A stretch of 64,000 nt of DNA from Pseudomonas sp. MYb327 (GCF_040438925.1 NZ_CP159258.1:1378001-1442000); one strand, 5' to 3'. Positions 46,318 to 55,565 are shown, counted from the stretch's first letter. Notes: generated by a model from the sequence alone, not told the origin. Numbers and translations are program-made.

Positions 46318-47217
46318 TCAGGGTTCACGTTTTTCAGTCGTTGAATCGTCCGGCAGATCGCGCAAAACCCGCGCAATCACTAGAGGTACATCCTCACCGT
46401 TGGCATCGCGCTTGAGCCATTCGGCTGGCGGCCAGCCCACCACGTTGAGGAAGGTTCGGGAGAACGAGGCTTGCGAGCTGTAGCCCACCGTGGTGGCGAT
46501 CACTTTAATCTGCACGCCATCGCGCAATAAATCCTGGGCCAGCTTCATTCGCCAGGCGGTGACGTAGCCCATTGGCGAAATTTCCATGATCCGGGTGAAG
46601 CACGCGGAGAATTTCGACCGTGACATGTTCGCCAGGCTGGCCATTTTCTCGACGGTCCAGAGTGCCTCGGGTTCCTGGTGTATGCGATTGAACACCGCCC
46701 CGAGCCGACCGTCCTGAAGGGCGTAAAGCAGGCCGCTGGAAATCCTGCCCTCCAGGACCGAGCGCCGCACCAGTAGTACGAAAAGGTATTCGAGCAGCAG
46801 GTTCAGTGCCTTGCCACGACCGGGGGCCATATCCTGGAATTCATTGATCAGCGTGCCGAGCAGGGGAGCGAGGTTGTCCAGTTCCCTGAATGGAAACACC
46901 AGGGTTTCCTTGAGCCCGAGGGGGAAGGGCTGCAAGGCATTGCGCCCGAACTGGAACGAGGCGCAGATCAGCTCCGCGCCCTCGATCGAACTGCGCAACT
47001 GGTATCGGCAGCTGCTGGGGCAGAACAACACGCTGGGCTCGCTGATGGAAATCTTCGGCCGCCCCGGCTGCACCAGGTCGATGCCGCCGCGGCTGATCAC
47101 ATGGATAAACGCCATGCCCGGCGGCTTGTCGAGCACCAGCGTGCCATCCACCGGACCGGAGAAAAACAGCCGGCCTTGCAGGTTCGTGCGCTCGAAGAAT
47201 TCAGAAAGAATATCCAT
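46318..47217 (-). CDS. AraC-family transcriptional regulator (cupin N-terminus)
   Basis: A 299-residue regulator. The N-terminal half (about 10-170) looks like the cupin-type ligand domain of the AraC_6/RhaR group (MAFIHVISRGGIDLVQPGRP). Two HTH motifs lie at about 205-300: WTVEKMASLANMSRSKFSAC and VIATTVGYSSQASFSRTFLN. I start at the ATG at 47217 (MDILSEFFERT) rather than the longer frame at 47460, which would overlap the divergent gene. It probably controls the divergent isochorismatase-like gene across 152 bases and its own NIPSNAP partner. Confidence 0.87.
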   Translation of the reverse strand: MDILSEFFERTNLQGRLFFSGPVDGTLVLDKPPGMAFIHVISRGGIDLVQPGRPKISISEPSVLFCPSSCRYQLRSSIEGAELICASFQFGRNALQPFPLGLKETLVFPFRELDNLAPLLGTLINEFQDMAPGRGKALNLLLEYLFVLLVRRSVLEGRISSGLLYALQDGRLGAVFNRIHQEPEALWTVEKMASLANMSRSKFSACFTRIMEISPMGYVTAWRMKLAQDLLRDGVQIKVIATTVGYSSQASFSRTFLNVVGWPPAEWLKRDANGEDVPLVIARVLRDLPDDSTTEKREP

Positions 47218-47369
47218 GTTGGGGACGCCCGGATAAAGACTCTGTACGTCCTGGCAAAAGTGGCGCAGGGCGCGGCCGTAGGATGAAGTTCTCGCCGACG
47301 TAAAGCAATGAGCCTTTAGGGTGCTATGCGAAGCGCGATTTTTCTGTCCACGCCCGGAGATCCCTTGAT

Positions 47370-48089
47370 ATGAGCAACGATTCGAACCGCGTCGCCCCCC
47401 AGTACGCCGACCCGGCAGAGCCTGCACTGCCAAACCCGGGCATGTTGCTTGACCTGTCACGCACGGCGCTGGTGGTGATCGACCCGCAGATCGACTTCCT
47501 CAGCCCCGAAGGTGTGAGCTGGAGCGTCTTCGGCAAGAGCGTTGTCGAGCACGACGTGGTCAATCACCTCGGCCAGTTGTTCGCCGCCGCCAAAGAGGCC
47601 GGCATCACCGTCGCCGTTTCCCCGCATTACTACTATCCGTGTGACCACGAATGGCATTTCGGCGGGCCGCTGGAAAAGGTCATGCACGGCATCTGCATGT
47701 TCGACCGCAAGGGCCCGCTGAGCCTCGACGGTTTCGAAAACTCCGGCGCCGATTTCATGCCCGAGTTCAAGCCATTCATTCTCGACGGCAAAACCATCAT
47801 CGCTTCGCCGCACAAGGTCTACGGCCCGGAAACCAATGACCTGGCCCTGCAACTGCGCAAGCACGGTGTGTCGCAAGTCATCCTGGCGGGGATGGCGGCG
47901 AACCTTTGCGTCGAGTCGCACTTGCGTGAGCTGCTGGAGCAGGGTTTCGAAGTGGCCGTAGTACGTGATGCCACCGCCGGCCCGACGACTCCCGAAGGCG
48001 ATGGTTACCTGGCTGCGCTGATCAACTACCGCTACATCGCCAACGCCCTGTGGACCACGGCGCAAACCGTGGATTTTCTCAAGGCCTGA
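47370..48089 (+). CDS. Isochorismatase-like cysteine hydrolase
   Basis: A 239-residue hydrolase with the superfamily core: catalytic Asp in ALVVIDPQIDFL, Lys in ASPHKVYGP and Cys in LAGMAANLCVESHLRELLE. A 30-residue N-terminal extension and the HYYYPCDHEWHFGG segment set it apart from the shorter paralogue at 5.7 kb. GGAGAT precedes the ATG. It is divergent from the AraC-NIPSNAP operon and likely its target. Substrate unknown; the superfamily includes nicotinamidases and N-carbamoyl amidohydrolases. Confidence 0.88.
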   Translation: MSNDSNRVAPQYADPAEPALPNPGMLLDLSRTALVVIDPQIDFLSPEGVSWSVFGKSVVEHDVVNHLGQLFAAAKEAGITVAVSPHYYYPCDHEWHFGGPLEKVMHGICMFDRKGPLSLDGFENSGADFMPEFKPFILDGKTIIASPHKVYGPETNDLALQLRKHGVSQVILAGMAANLCVESHLRELLEQGFEVAVVRDATAGPTTPEGDGYLAALINYRYIANALWTTAQTVDFLKA

Positions 48090-48095
48090 TCATTC

Positions 48096-48166
48096 CCTGC
48101 CGGAGCAAACTTGCTCGCGATGACGTCTGTGAAATCGCCATCGCCGGCAAGCCGGGCTCCTACAGG
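48096..48166. repeat. REPIN, diverged
   Basis: Inverted cores CCTGCCGGAGCAAACTTGCT and CCGGCAAGCCGGGCTCCTAC, following the hydrolase gene. Confidence 0.8.
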
Positions 48167-48265
48167 ATTTGTGCTGTTGTGGGCAATATCCAATTGCCAT
48201 CATCTCCGCTAGAATGCGCGCCGTCCGAGAGATGGATCCCGGGCGTTTTCTCATGGAGTTGTGCA

Positions 48266-48601
48266 GTGAAATACGTCAGTAAAGTTGTTGCTACCACCCT
48301 GTTGGGTCTCGTATTGGCCGGTTGCAGCGGCGCCCCGATGAACACCCAGCATTACGACAGCAACCAGTACACCGTGCTCGGCCACAGCGAAGCGAGCGCC
48401 ACCGGCCTGATGTTGTTCGGCGTGATCCCTATCCGGCAGAACAGCCGTTTTGTGCGTGCACAGGACGCGGCGATCAAAGCCAAGGGCGGCGATGCCATGA
48501 TCAACACTCAAGTGCAGGAACGCTGGTTCTGGGCATGGGTCCTGAACGGCTACACCACCAAGGTTTCCGGTGATGTGATCAAGCTGAAAAACGTGCAGTA
48601 A
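48266..48601 (+). CDS. Small lipoprotein, possibly TRL-like
   Basis: A 111-residue lipoprotein with a GTG start and the signal KVVATTLLGLVLAGCSGAP (lipobox LAGC, Cys about residue 19). The mature part contains SATGLMLFGVIPIRQNSRFV and AIKAKGGDAMINTQVQERWF, a pattern I associate with the TRL-like family (tRNA-linked lipoproteins in other bacteria, no defined function). TGGAG lies 8 bases before the GTG. The upstream frame extending to 48050 overlaps the hydrolase and REPIN and is rejected. A strong terminator follows. Confidence 0.8.
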   Translation: MKYVSKVVATTLLGLVLAGCSGAPMNTQHYDSNQYTVLGHSEASATGLMLFGVIPIRQNSRFVRAQDAAIKAKGGDAMINTQVQERWFWAWVLNGYTTKVSGDVIKLKNVQ

Positions 48602-48612
48602 ATGTCACGAAC

Positions 48613-48643
48613 AAAAAATCCGGAGATTCTCCGGATTTTTTTT
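48613..48643 (+). terminator. Rho-independent terminator
   Basis: A stem AATCCGGAG-ATT-CTCCGGATT followed by a run of T, 15 bases after the lipoprotein stop. The A-run on the left makes it potentially bidirectional. Confidence 0.92.
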
Positions 48644-49003
48644 GCGCGCTTGCGGCGTATCAGTGCCCGGTCCCTTACACGGGTATGGGCGCGGGTGGCG
48701 TGGCGGTCTGGGCCTGGGCGGTCGTGGTCAGGCTGCACAACAGGGGCAGCAGGGCGAGGGGAAAATGGGACGGGCCGCCCAACGGGAACAAGCTCCCTCG
48801 CCACGGGTTCAGCGTCACGCTTGACTGATTGGCGATCGGGTAATTCTTCACGGTCATACTGCCCAATATCGATGTAAGGCAGGATTGGCGTTGACGTCGA
48901 ATGGCCTCGCTGAGCGATGGCTGAAAGACTTTGGTATAGCCGCCAGTCATGATGAAATAGCCGCCACTTTTTGCCGTGCGCAACATCTGCTCTGGAGCTG
49001 TCG
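48644..49003. other. Intergenic stretch with a possible gene remnant and REP half
   Basis: About 360 bases without a convincing gene. On the minus strand at about 48680-48760, a signal-peptide-like string (LALLPLLCSLTTTAQAQTAT) ends at a stop, with no matching start or body. A half REP copy (CGGGAACAAGCTCCCTCGCC, 48783-48807) lies directly upstream of it on that strand. This looks like a small exported-protein gene cut by a REP insertion, or chance. The rest shows nothing recognisable. Confidence 0.4.
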
Positions 49004-49393
49004 ATGAACAAAGCCGTGGTAACGACTTTCGCCTTTCTGCTGGGGGCAGGTTTGTTCAGCGCGTCGGCAAACGCGGCCGGTGACGCCGAGGCGGGCGGGA
49101 AACTGTTCAAACGGGTGTGCGGCGGCTGCCATCAGATCGGCGAGTCGGCGCGTGCATTTTTCGGTCCGCAACTCAACGGCGTGGTTGGACGTGTGGCGGG
49201 GAGCACCACGGACTATCAGTACTCTGACGCCATGAAGTCTTCGGGCATCGTCTGGACGCGGGAAAAACTGGCGGCGTACATCGAAGATCCGAAAGCTGTG
49301 GTGTCCGGTACGCGGATGATTTTCTGGGGCATCAGCGATCAGGAAAAAATCGATGATTTGTTGGCGTACCTGGAGACTTTTCAGGTGCAGTGA
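49004..49393 (+). CDS. Periplasmic class I cytochrome c
   Basis: A 129-residue c-type cytochrome with a Sec signal (about 1-24, GLFSASANAA). The haem-binding motif is CGGCH in KRVCGGCHQIGES, and the axial Met is probably in SGTRMIFWGI, matching cytochrome c550/c2-like proteins (FFGPQLNGVVGRVAGS, YSDAMKSSGIVW). GGAG precedes the ATG at 49004. It stands alone and ends at a bidirectional terminator facing chaN. It is probably a soluble electron carrier; its redox partners are unknown. Confidence 0.9.
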   Translation: MNKAVVTTFAFLLGAGLFSASANAAGDAEAGGKLFKRVCGGCHQIGESARAFFGPQLNGVVGRVAGSTTDYQYSDAMKSSGIVWTREKLAAYIEDPKAVVSGTRMIFWGISDQEKIDDLLAYLETFQVQ

Positions 49394-49410
49394 TGGTTTA
49401 GAAGCCAGAT

Positions 49411-49470
49411 CAAAAGATCGCAGCCTCGGCATCTCCAACAGGGGATTCGAAGGCTGCGATCTTTTGCTTT
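49411..49470. terminator. Bidirectional terminator between cytochrome c and chaN
   Basis: Arms CAAAAGATCGCAGCC and GGCTGCGATCTTTTG are fully complementary around a loop of about 27 bases, with A/T runs on both sides. It serves the two convergent genes. Confidence 0.88.
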
Positions 49471-50355
49471 TTAACGACGCAATTGCGCGCAGTGATCTTC
49501 TTCCGGTTGAGCCGCCGTGTACCACACGTAATCAGCGCTGTCGGCGGCCACGGTCTTGCCCGCTTCGGCGAGGATCAGCACCGCGTTGCCCTGGCCGGCG
49601 CCGAGGTCCTGCAAGTGCAACGGCACGCCCAGATCCTTGCGCACATGAAACGCCCCGGCCAACAGCAGTGCCGGTGTAGGTGCGGCGATCAGGCGCTCGG
49701 CCATGCGCCGGTCGCGTTGTTGCTGCACGGCAAGCATCGCCGGCATCTGTGACTCCGGCAACAAGCCGCAATGGGACTGGCGAATGTCCTCCAGCAACGT
49801 CGTTTGTACCTGCCGGGCGGTGGACGCTTCACCGTTCAACGTCGGACGCTGTTGGTAAATCTGCATGATCTGCGACCGATCCAGATTGGCCGCCAGCAGC
49901 GGGTAGGGTTGACGCAACGCGTAGTTGACCAAAGCACCGTAAACGCCCCAATCCCAACTCGCTTGCCAGGCCAGTGCCTGATAAGGATCGGCCAGCGGTT
50001 GACCGGCCCGGGTGGCGGTCTGCGCCGCATCGACTTTCGCCTGTTGATCGGGGTTGAGCATTTCCATCAGCAGGCTGCCCTGCGGACGTTGCTTGGCCAG
50101 TTCGCGCAGCAACCACAGTTGCAAGGCATGGTGATCGGGGTTGTCGTGTTGTTCTCCGACCAACACCCGCGGCGAGACGGCCAAGCGTTCGACCAGCGCC
50201 TGCGGCGTAATAGTTCGGCCGGTGGCGAGTTCGCGGATCACGCCGAAATCGCTGTGATCCCGACCTTGCGGCGCGATGGGTGCCGGTGGCGGCGATACGT
50301 CACGGGATTGGCAGGCCGACAACAGGATGAACAGGCATAACAGAAGAATGCGCAT
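49471..50355 (-). CDS. chaN: ChaN-family haem-binding lipoprotein
   Basis: A 294-residue lipoprotein with lipobox LLSAC (Cys 15). The ChaN/cofactor-haem-binding domain is clear: LVGEQHDNPDHHALQLWLLR, SLLMEMLNPDQQAKVD, ASWDWGVYGALVNYAL and a C-terminal LLLAGAFHVRKDLGVP. Campylobacter ChaN is an iron-regulated lipoprotein binding two stacked haems. GAGGA precedes the ATG. It follows hmuV by 48 bases on the same strand, consistent with a haem-uptake operon. Confidence 0.88.
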   Translation of the reverse strand: MRILLLCLFILLSACQSRDVSPPPAPIAPQGRDHSDFGVIRELATGRTITPQALVERLAVSPRVLVGEQHDNPDHHALQLWLLRELAKQRPQGSLLMEMLNPDQQAKVDAAQTATRAGQPLADPYQALAWQASWDWGVYGALVNYALRQPYPLLAANLDRSQIMQIYQQRPTLNGEASTARQVQTTLLEDIRQSHCGLLPESQMPAMLAVQQQRDRRMAERLIAAPTPALLLAGAFHVRKDLGVPLHLQDLGAGQGNAVLILAEAGKTVAADSADYVWYTAAQPEEDHCAQLRR

Positions 50356-50403
50356 CGGTTTTCCTCAAACGATTGCCGTCCTTACTCGCAAAGGAGGCGG
50401 GTT

Positions 50404-51171
50404 TCAGCGCGCGATGATCAGCGGGTGGCCGCGTTCCGGGTGGCGGTGGATCAGGACTTGCAGCCCATAAACCGCCTCCAGCGCTTCGGCGGTGAGCACT
50501 TCATCCGGCGTGCCGTAGGCGTGGGGGCGACCGTCCTGCAACAGCAGCAAGTGATCGCAATAACGTGCCGCCAGGTTGAGGTCATGCAGGATCACCAGCA
50601 CCGCCGCGCCACGGGTGGCAAAGTCGCGCACTGCTTGCAGGATAGTGTGCTGGTGCAGTGGGTCGAGCATGGACGTGGGTTCATCGAGCAGCAGGGTCTG
50701 CCCCTCGGCGCCCGGCCACAGTTGCGCGAGTACCCGTGCCAGATGCACGCGCTGGCGTTCGCCACCGGACAGGGCGAGATAGCTGCGCCCGGCCAGGTGC
50801 AGGGCGTCGGCTGCACCCAGCGCTTCGGCGACAATTTCGGCATCACGCACGCGGCCACTGGCATAGGGCAAGCGGCCCATGCCCACCACTTCGTTGACCG
50901 AAAACGCAAAGCTCAGGCTCGAACTCTGGGGCAGTACCGCCAGGCGTTTGGCTCGCTCCTGACCGGGCCAGTCTGCCAGCTGGCGGCCGTCCAGGCTGAC
51001 CGTGCCTGCGCTGGCCGGCAACTCATCGCACAAGGCGGCGAGCAGGGTGCTTTTGCCGGCACCGTTGGGGCCCAGCACGCCGAGGACTTGCCCCGCACGC
51101 AACTCGATGTCGATGTTCGTCAGCACCGTGCGACTGCCGCGCCGCACCAGCAAGTTGTTTGCTCGCAACAT
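50404..51171 (-). CDS. hmuV: Hemin ABC transporter ATP-binding protein
   Basis: A 255-residue ATPase of the FecE/HmuV type. Walker A is [11 protein letters not shown], the signature is [18 protein letters not shown], Walker B is [12 protein letters not shown], and the H-loop is [12 protein letters not shown]. It energises hemin import through HmuU. Its ATG overlaps the permease stop by one base (TGATG), giving coupled translation. Confidence 0.92.
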   Translation of the reverse strand: MLRANNLLVRRGSRTVLTNIDIELRAGQVLGVLGPNGAGKSTLLAALCDELPASAGTVSLDGRQLADWPGQERAKRLAVLPQSSSLSFAFSVNEVVGMGRLPYASGRVRDAEIVAEALGAADALHLAGRSYLALSGGERQRVHLARVLAQLWPGAEGQTLLLDEPTSMLDPLHQHTILQAVRDFATRGAAVLVILHDLNLAARYCDHLLLLQDGRPHAYGTPDEVLTAEALEAVYGLQVLIHRHPERGHPLIIAR

Positions 51172-52208
51172 CAGGTGCGCCCCCGTACCAGCAAATAGAG
51201 AAAGAAGGGTGCACCAATGAGTGCGGTGACGATGCCGATCGGCAATTCGGCCGGCGCCAGCATCAGGCGGGCGACCAGATCAGCCAACAGCAACAGGCTG
51301 GAACCGGCGAGCAATGACGCTGGCAGCAATACGCGATGATCGGGCCCGACCAGCAGCCGCATCAAGTGCGGAACCACCAGGCCGATAAAACCGATCAGGC
51401 CCGCCGCGGCAACGGCCGCACCGACGCCCAGCGCCGTGCAAAGCACCAGCTCCAGTTTGATCCGCTCGACATCGAAACCGAGGTGACGCGCTTCCGATTC
51501 ACCCAGCAGCATCGCATTGAGTGCCGCTGCGCGACGAGGCAACCACAGCGCCACGCCGACCGCGACAATCAGCAATGGCCACAAGCGCGGATAGCTGGCG
51601 CCGTTAAGGCTGCCCAGGTTCCAAAAGGTCAGGGTGCGCAGGGTGGCATCGTCAGCCAGGTAGGTGAACAATCCGACCCCGGCACCGGCCATGGCCGTCA
51701 TCGCGACGCCCGCTAATAGCATGGTGGCGACGTTGGTCTGGCCATTGCTGCGGCCGAAGCGATACACCACCGCCGTGACGATCAAACCACCGACGAAGGC
51801 GCAGACCGACAGCAGATACGGCTCGATGGCCGGCGGCAATCCGCCCAGCAGGCTGCCGCCGACAATGGCGATGGCCGCGCCCAGGGCGGCACCACCGGAC
51901 ACGCCGACCAGCCCCGGATCCGCCAACGGGTTGCGAAACAACCCCTGCATGGCCACGCCGGACAACGCCAGCACCGAACCGACCGCAATGCCGAGCAAAC
52001 TGCGCGGCAGGCGAATCTGCCCGAGGATCAGCTCGGCCTGTTGAGTATCGCCGCCGTCCACCGGCAACCCGAACAGTCGCAGCCCGGCCAGCAAGGTATC
52101 GCCCAGCGGCAGGCTGACCGGCCCGAGCGCCAGGGACAGCCAGAACACCAACAGCAGCAACAGGCCCAGGAATATCAGCATCGGCCGCGGCCGAACGATG
52201 GCGGTCAT
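51171..52208 (-). CDS. hmuU: Hemin ABC transporter permease (FecCD family)
   Basis: A 345-residue inner-membrane permease with about nine helices. Family landmarks are [40 protein letters not shown] and the Gly-rich coupling segment [20 protein letters not shown]. The long open frame reaches 52499, but I start at the ATG at 52208 ([11 protein letters not shown]), which overlaps the stop of a 13-codon frame (52205-52246) with a good ribosome site. HmuT, the usual partner before hmuU, is not seen; the mini-ORF may mark where it was lost, or be a leader. Confidence 0.88.
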   Translation of the reverse strand: MTAIVRPRPMLIFLGLLLLLVFWLSLALGPVSLPLGDTLLAGLRLFGLPVDGGDTQQAELILGQIRLPRSLLGIAVGSVLALSGVAMQGLFRNPLADPGLVGVSGGAALGAAIAIVGGSLLGGLPPAIEPYLLSVCAFVGGLIVTAVVYRFGRSNGQTNVATMLLAGVAMTAMAGAGVGLFTYLADDATLRTLTFWNLGSLNGASYPRLWPLLIVAVGVALWLPRRAAALNAMLLGESEARHLGFDVERIKLELVLCTALGVGAAVAAAGLIGFIGLVVPHLMRLLVGPDHRVLLPASLLAGSSLLLLADLVARLMLAPAELPIGIVTALIGAPFFLYLLVRGRT

Positions 52209-52246
52209 CGGTTGCGCTCGGCGGCCAGCATTGATTTCACACGCAT
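52205..52246 (-). CDS. 13-residue mini-ORF overlapping hmuU start
   Basis: Reads [13 protein letters not shown], starting after AAGGAAG and ending in an ATGA overlap with hmuU. The overlap suggests coupled translation. It could be a leader peptide or the C-terminal scar of a deleted upstream gene such as hmuT. Confidence 0.35.
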   Translation of the reverse strand: MRVKSMLAAERNR

Positions 52247-52367
52247 CAGGAGACTTCCTTGGTCGATCAGATAGCGGGTGATGATGCCACCGACGCACGG
52301 CTTGTGCACACGCGTCTAACCAGCGTAGTTGGCTGGCCGGGCCGGCGGGTCTTGATGAGAGGGACAT

Positions 52368-52397
52368 AATAAAGGGCCTCAATTGAGGCCCTTTATT
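52368..52397. terminator. Bidirectional terminator after catalase
   Basis: A perfect palindrome AATAAAGGGCCTC-AATT-GAGGCCCTTTATT, A-rich on one side and T-rich on the other, downstream of catalase and upstream of hmuU. Confidence 0.92.
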
Positions 52398-52412
52398 GGG
52401 TGGAGATCCATT

Positions 52413-52502
52413 GCAGAAGCGAACCTGCTCGCGAAGGCGGTGGTTCAGACAGAGCATGGGTGTCTGACATTGCGCATTCGCGAGCAGGCTTCCTTCCACA
52501 GG
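52413..52502. repeat. REPIN, diverged (GCGAACCTGCTCGCGA type)
   Basis: Inverted cores GCAGAAGCGAACCTGCTCGC and CGCGAGCAGGCTTCCTTCCA, 8 bases past the catalase stop. Confidence 0.8.
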
Positions 52503-52510
52503 TTTTTGTG

Positions 52511-53953
52511 TTACCCGTCAATGGCGGCCAATGCCCTGGAAACCCCCGCGCCGTAAAACGGATCGGCCTTGGTGCAGTGCGTGATATGGCGCTGTTGAAC
52601 CTCTTGGGACACGCCACTGAGTGCGCGCGCAGTGTTTTCGAACAGCGCTTGTTTCTGCGCTTGCGACATCAAGCGGAACAGGTTCCCCGGTTGTTCGAAA
52701 TGGTCCTCATCCACGCGATGATCCCAATGTCCGGCCGCCCCGGAAATCCTCAGCGGCGGTTCACGGAAATCCGGTTGATCGTCCCATTCGCCCTGGCTGT
52801 TGGGCGCATACGCCAACTGACCGCCGTAGTTGCCATCGATCCGCATGGCACCGTCGCGGTGGAAGCTGTGCACCGGACAACGGGCGGCGTTGACCGGGAT
52901 CTGGTGATGATTGACCCCCAGCCGATAACGTGCGGCATCACCGTAGGCGAACAGGCGTGCCTGCAACATCCGGTCTGGGGAAAAGCCGATGCCGGGCACC
53001 ACGTTGGACGGTGAAAACGCCGCCTGCTCGACTTCGGCGAAGACGTTTTCCGGGTTTCGGTTCAACTCGAAGTAACCCACTTCGATCAGCGGATAGTCCT
53101 CGTGCGGCCACACCTTTGTAAGGTCGAACGGATTGACGGCGTGATCCCGGGCCTGGTCCTCCGACATGACCTGGATATAGAAGGTCCAGCGCGGAAAGTC
53201 GCGCACTTCGATGCTCTCGAACAGGTCCCGATGATGACTTTCCCGGTCCCGGCCAATGAGGTTTTGTGCCTGTGCATCGCTGAGGTTCTGAATACCCTGT
53301 TGGGACTTGAAGGTGAACTTGACCCAGTGCCGCTCGTTGTTGGCGTTGATCAGGCTGAAGGTGTGGCTGCCGAAACCATGCATATGCCGATAGCTGCGCG
53401 GAATGCCGCGCTCGCTCATGACGATGGTCACTTGATGCAAGGCTTCGGGCAACGACGTCCAGAAATCCCAGTTGCTTTGTGCGTTGCGCATGCCTGTGCG
53501 GGGGTCGCGTTTGACTGCATGGTTGAGGTCCGGGAAACGCAACGGATCGCGGAAAAAGAACACCGGCGTGTTGTTGCCGACCAGATCCCAGTTGCCTTGC
53601 TCGGTGTAGAACTTCAAGGCGAACCCACGGATATCCCGTTCGGCATCGGCCGCACCGCGTTCCCCGGCAACGGTGGAGAAACGCGTGAAGATCGGCGTTT
53701 GCTTGCCCACTTCGGAAAACAGCCGGGCCTTGGTGTAGCGCGTGATGTCGTGGGTCACAGTGAACGTGCCATAGGCGCCGGAACCCTTGGCATGCATACG
53801 GCGCTCCGGGATCACTTCGCGGTCGAAATGGGCGAGCTTTTCCAGTAACCAGACATCCTGTAATAGTGCGGGGCCGCGAGGACCGGCAGTCTGGATGTTG
53901 AAATTGTCGACGACGGGTGCACCGTTGATTGAAGTTAGTTTGTTTTTTGACAT
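52511..53953 (-). CDS. katA: Monofunctional haem catalase (small-subunit type)
   Basis: A 480-residue catalase that dismutates hydrogen peroxide. The catalytic His is in [18 protein letters not shown], the Asn in [15 protein letters not shown], and the haem-binding Tyr in [38 protein letters not shown] is conserved. There is no flavodoxin-like C-terminal domain, so it is the small type (KatA-like). It has no signal peptide. A promoter-region dyad ATACCTGTGTAT lies 143 bases before the start, shared with several genes in this island. Confidence 0.93.
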   Translation of the reverse strand: MSKNKLTSINGAPVVDNFNIQTAGPRGPALLQDVWLLEKLAHFDREVIPERRMHAKGSGAYGTFTVTHDITRYTKARLFSEVGKQTPIFTRFSTVAGERGAADAERDIRGFALKFYTEQGNWDLVGNNTPVFFFRDPLRFPDLNHAVKRDPRTGMRNAQSNWDFWTSLPEALHQVTIVMSERGIPRSYRHMHGFGSHTFSLINANNERHWVKFTFKSQQGIQNLSDAQAQNLIGRDRESHHRDLFESIEVRDFPRWTFYIQVMSEDQARDHAVNPFDLTKVWPHEDYPLIEVGYFELNRNPENVFAEVEQAAFSPSNVVPGIGFSPDRMLQARLFAYGDAARYRLGVNHHQIPVNAARCPVHSFHRDGAMRIDGNYGGQLAYAPNSQGEWDDQPDFREPPLRISGAAGHWDHRVDEDHFEQPGNLFRLMSQAQKQALFENTARALSGVSQEVQQRHITHCTKADPFYGAGVSRALAAIDG

Positions 53954-54095
53954 GGCATTGGCTCTTTAAATTGATAGTTAAAGTTGTGTCGGAGTAGTTG
54001 GCGTGTAAAGCAGATAAAGAAAATGGTATTTAATTCAGCGGCGCAGTGCATCGCTGCGAACGGTCGCTTAATGCACGCATGAGTCTGATTTCGTT

Positions 54096-54107
54096 ATACC
54101 TGTGTAT
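54096..54107 (-). promoter_or_regulatory. ATAC-N4-GTAT dyad, catalase promoter region
   Basis: ATACCTGTGTAT, 143 bases upstream of the catalase start. Exact match to the shared dyad. Confidence 0.6.
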
Positions 54108-54143
54108 TGATTGTCTATTGTCTTTAAAGTCAAAGCCAGTCAG

Positions 54144-54521
54144 TCAGTGCCGACGTTTTTTCAATGCATTTTCAATACACGCCAACAGCGCATCGGTATG
54201 GAAAGGCTTGGAAAAATAGCCCTCCGGTGTTCGCACATTGGCACCGAACGCAGGGGGCATGCCGGGCTTTCCGGTGATGAATAACGTGGGGATATGGGTA
54301 TTTCTCGCCGCCAGCGCTTCATACATTTGTACGCCGCACATGCCGGGCATCTGGATGTCCGAAATCAGGCAATCGGTTTGCTCAGGTCCGCTGGATGCTA
54401 AAAATGCATAGGCACTGGTGTAGGTTTTTACTGTGTAACCGTAAGAGCGTAACAAACTGTCCAGAGAAATAAGGATAAGTTCGTCATCATCAACAACTGA
54501 AATAATAGGTGAGTTGGACAT
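54144..54521 (-). CDS. Receiver-only response regulator
   Basis: A 125-residue single CheY-like domain with no output domain. The acidic pocket is VVDDDELILIS, the phospho-acceptor Asp is in DCLISDIQMPGM, the Thr switch in LFITGKPG and the Lys in YFSKPFHTD. I use the start MSNSPIISV at 54521. It is a close paralogue of the receiver at 61618-61992 and shares its promoter elements. With no effector domain it may act as a phosphate sink or adaptor for the histidine kinases in this island. Confidence 0.88.
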   Translation of the reverse strand: MSNSPIISVVDDDELILISLDSLLRSYGYTVKTYTSAYAFLASSGPEQTDCLISDIQMPGMCGVQMYEALAARNTHIPTLFITGKPGMPPAFGANVRTPEGYFSKPFHTDALLACIENALKKRRH

Positions 54522-54602
54522 GTAAAAACCTTGCGTTGTTGCGAGTGGCGCTATGGCGCCCGCCATAGTTGCAAGATACGCGCTCCAAAAAAGCGGAATA
54601 GT

Positions 54603-54614
54603 ATACTTGTGTAT
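54603..54614 (-). promoter_or_regulatory. ATAC-N4-GTAT dyad upstream of receiver-only regulator
   Basis: ATACTTGTGTAT, 82 bases before the start. Exactly 21 bases from a second element, TTGCAAGATACGC (54569-54581), with the same spacing seen at 62043-62088. Confidence 0.65.
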
Positions 54615-54711
54615 GTTTGATGGCCTTTTCGCGGTAGTTGCGATGGATTATCAAAATCAGTGACTGTTCATTATTTGCCTGAGCCGCTTCGCAACGCTTG
54701 AAACAGACACG

Positions 54712-55242
54712 TCACCATGGTTGCCCCTCGCTCAGGTTGTCCTCGATCAACGAGATGAAATGTGCGTTGCGCCGGGTGCATTCTTCGAAGAACCGCTTGC
54801 TGGCGCTGTCCTTGTTGGCGATGGCGGATTCGTAGTAGTCGCGCAGCAGGGCGTCGGCGGCGCGGAGTCGGTTTGTCCGCTGGTCAATGCCCTGCAGGCA
54901 GTCGGCAAAACAGTTCGGCTGTTGAATGTCATTCAAGCTGTAAAGGGCTGCCTTCTCGGTGTAGCCCCCGAGGTCGGTGATGCCCGTAGCCAGGAAATCC
55001 GCATAGTCGGTATTGGTCCGAACCAGTCGGTGAAACATCTGTTGTACCGGCAGGAAACTGACGTTGCGCAACGTCTGCTGGCCGCGTTTGATCTGCGCGA
55101 GAAGGGCCAGGGCGGTGCTCAGGATGTCTGTCAGTACTTCGATGATTTCTACGCGCTCGGCGGTCGATAGAGATGTGTGCGCGCCGTAGCGGCTGATGCG
55201 CAGTGGATGACTGGCGATGTACAGCTTTTGCAATGCGTTCAT
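54712..55242 (-). CDS. Dps-like ferritin-family protein lacking ferroxidase residues
   Basis: A 176-residue helical protein that aligns by eye to Dps: LAQIKRGQQTLRNVSFLPVQ corresponds to KQAHWNMRGANFIAVHE, then DYADFLATGITDLGGY and a C-terminal RNAHFISLIEDNL. Positions of the two ferroxidase His are Gln, and the Glu of the AER motif is replaced by Thr or Gly, while the Asp is kept. It may have kept a DNA-binding or structural role without iron oxidation. I start at the ATG at 55242 with GGGGACGG before it, rather than the GTG at 55314. Homology is by inspection only. Confidence 0.6.
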   Translation of the reverse strand: MNALQKLYIASHPLRISRYGAHTSLSTAERVEIIEVLTDILSTALALLAQIKRGQQTLRNVSFLPVQQMFHRLVRTNTDYADFLATGITDLGGYTEKAALYSLNDIQQPNCFADCLQGIDQRTNRLRAADALLRDYYESAIANKDSASKRFFEECTRRNAHFISLIEDNLSEGQPW

Positions 55243-55373
55243 GACAACCGTCCCCAGGCAAGCGCATCGGCGCGATGAGTTGATGCATTCGATGTGGCCA
55301 GAATAAATCGACACGTGCCCGATAACACTCGTACCTCAAGACGGTGCGCTAGCACATGGGGGCTAGGCCCGTC

Positions 55374-55385
55374 ATACCCAGGTAT
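55374..55385. promoter_or_regulatory. ATAC-N4-GTAT dyad between Dps-like and mscS-type genes
   Basis: ATACCCAGGTAT in the divergent region, 132 bases before the Dps-like start and 181 before the channel gene. Confidence 0.55.
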
Positions 55386-55565
55386 GAGTGGTTAGCACTG
55401 AGGTAGGAGTGTCTCGGGTAATTAGGCAACTTACAGTGCGTGGTCAATTGAACGGCTGTCTTCCGTTGGCCCGCGCAGGGCCTTCTCCCATGAACCCTGA
55501 TCCGTCTGATACAGCCATCGCACGCAGGTCGCCGCTGGCAAAAAAAGGCTGTGGAGAAATCAATC

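Noticed and set aside
48050..48265. N-terminal extension of the TRL-like lipoprotein
   Set aside because: It spans the hydrolase stop and a REPIN; the lipobox and GTG with a ribosome site define the start.
50404..51171. hmuV as the missing ATPase of the adhesin exporter
   Set aside because: It is coupled to the FecCD permease hmuU and 8.5 kb away on the far side of other operons; its motifs are import-type.
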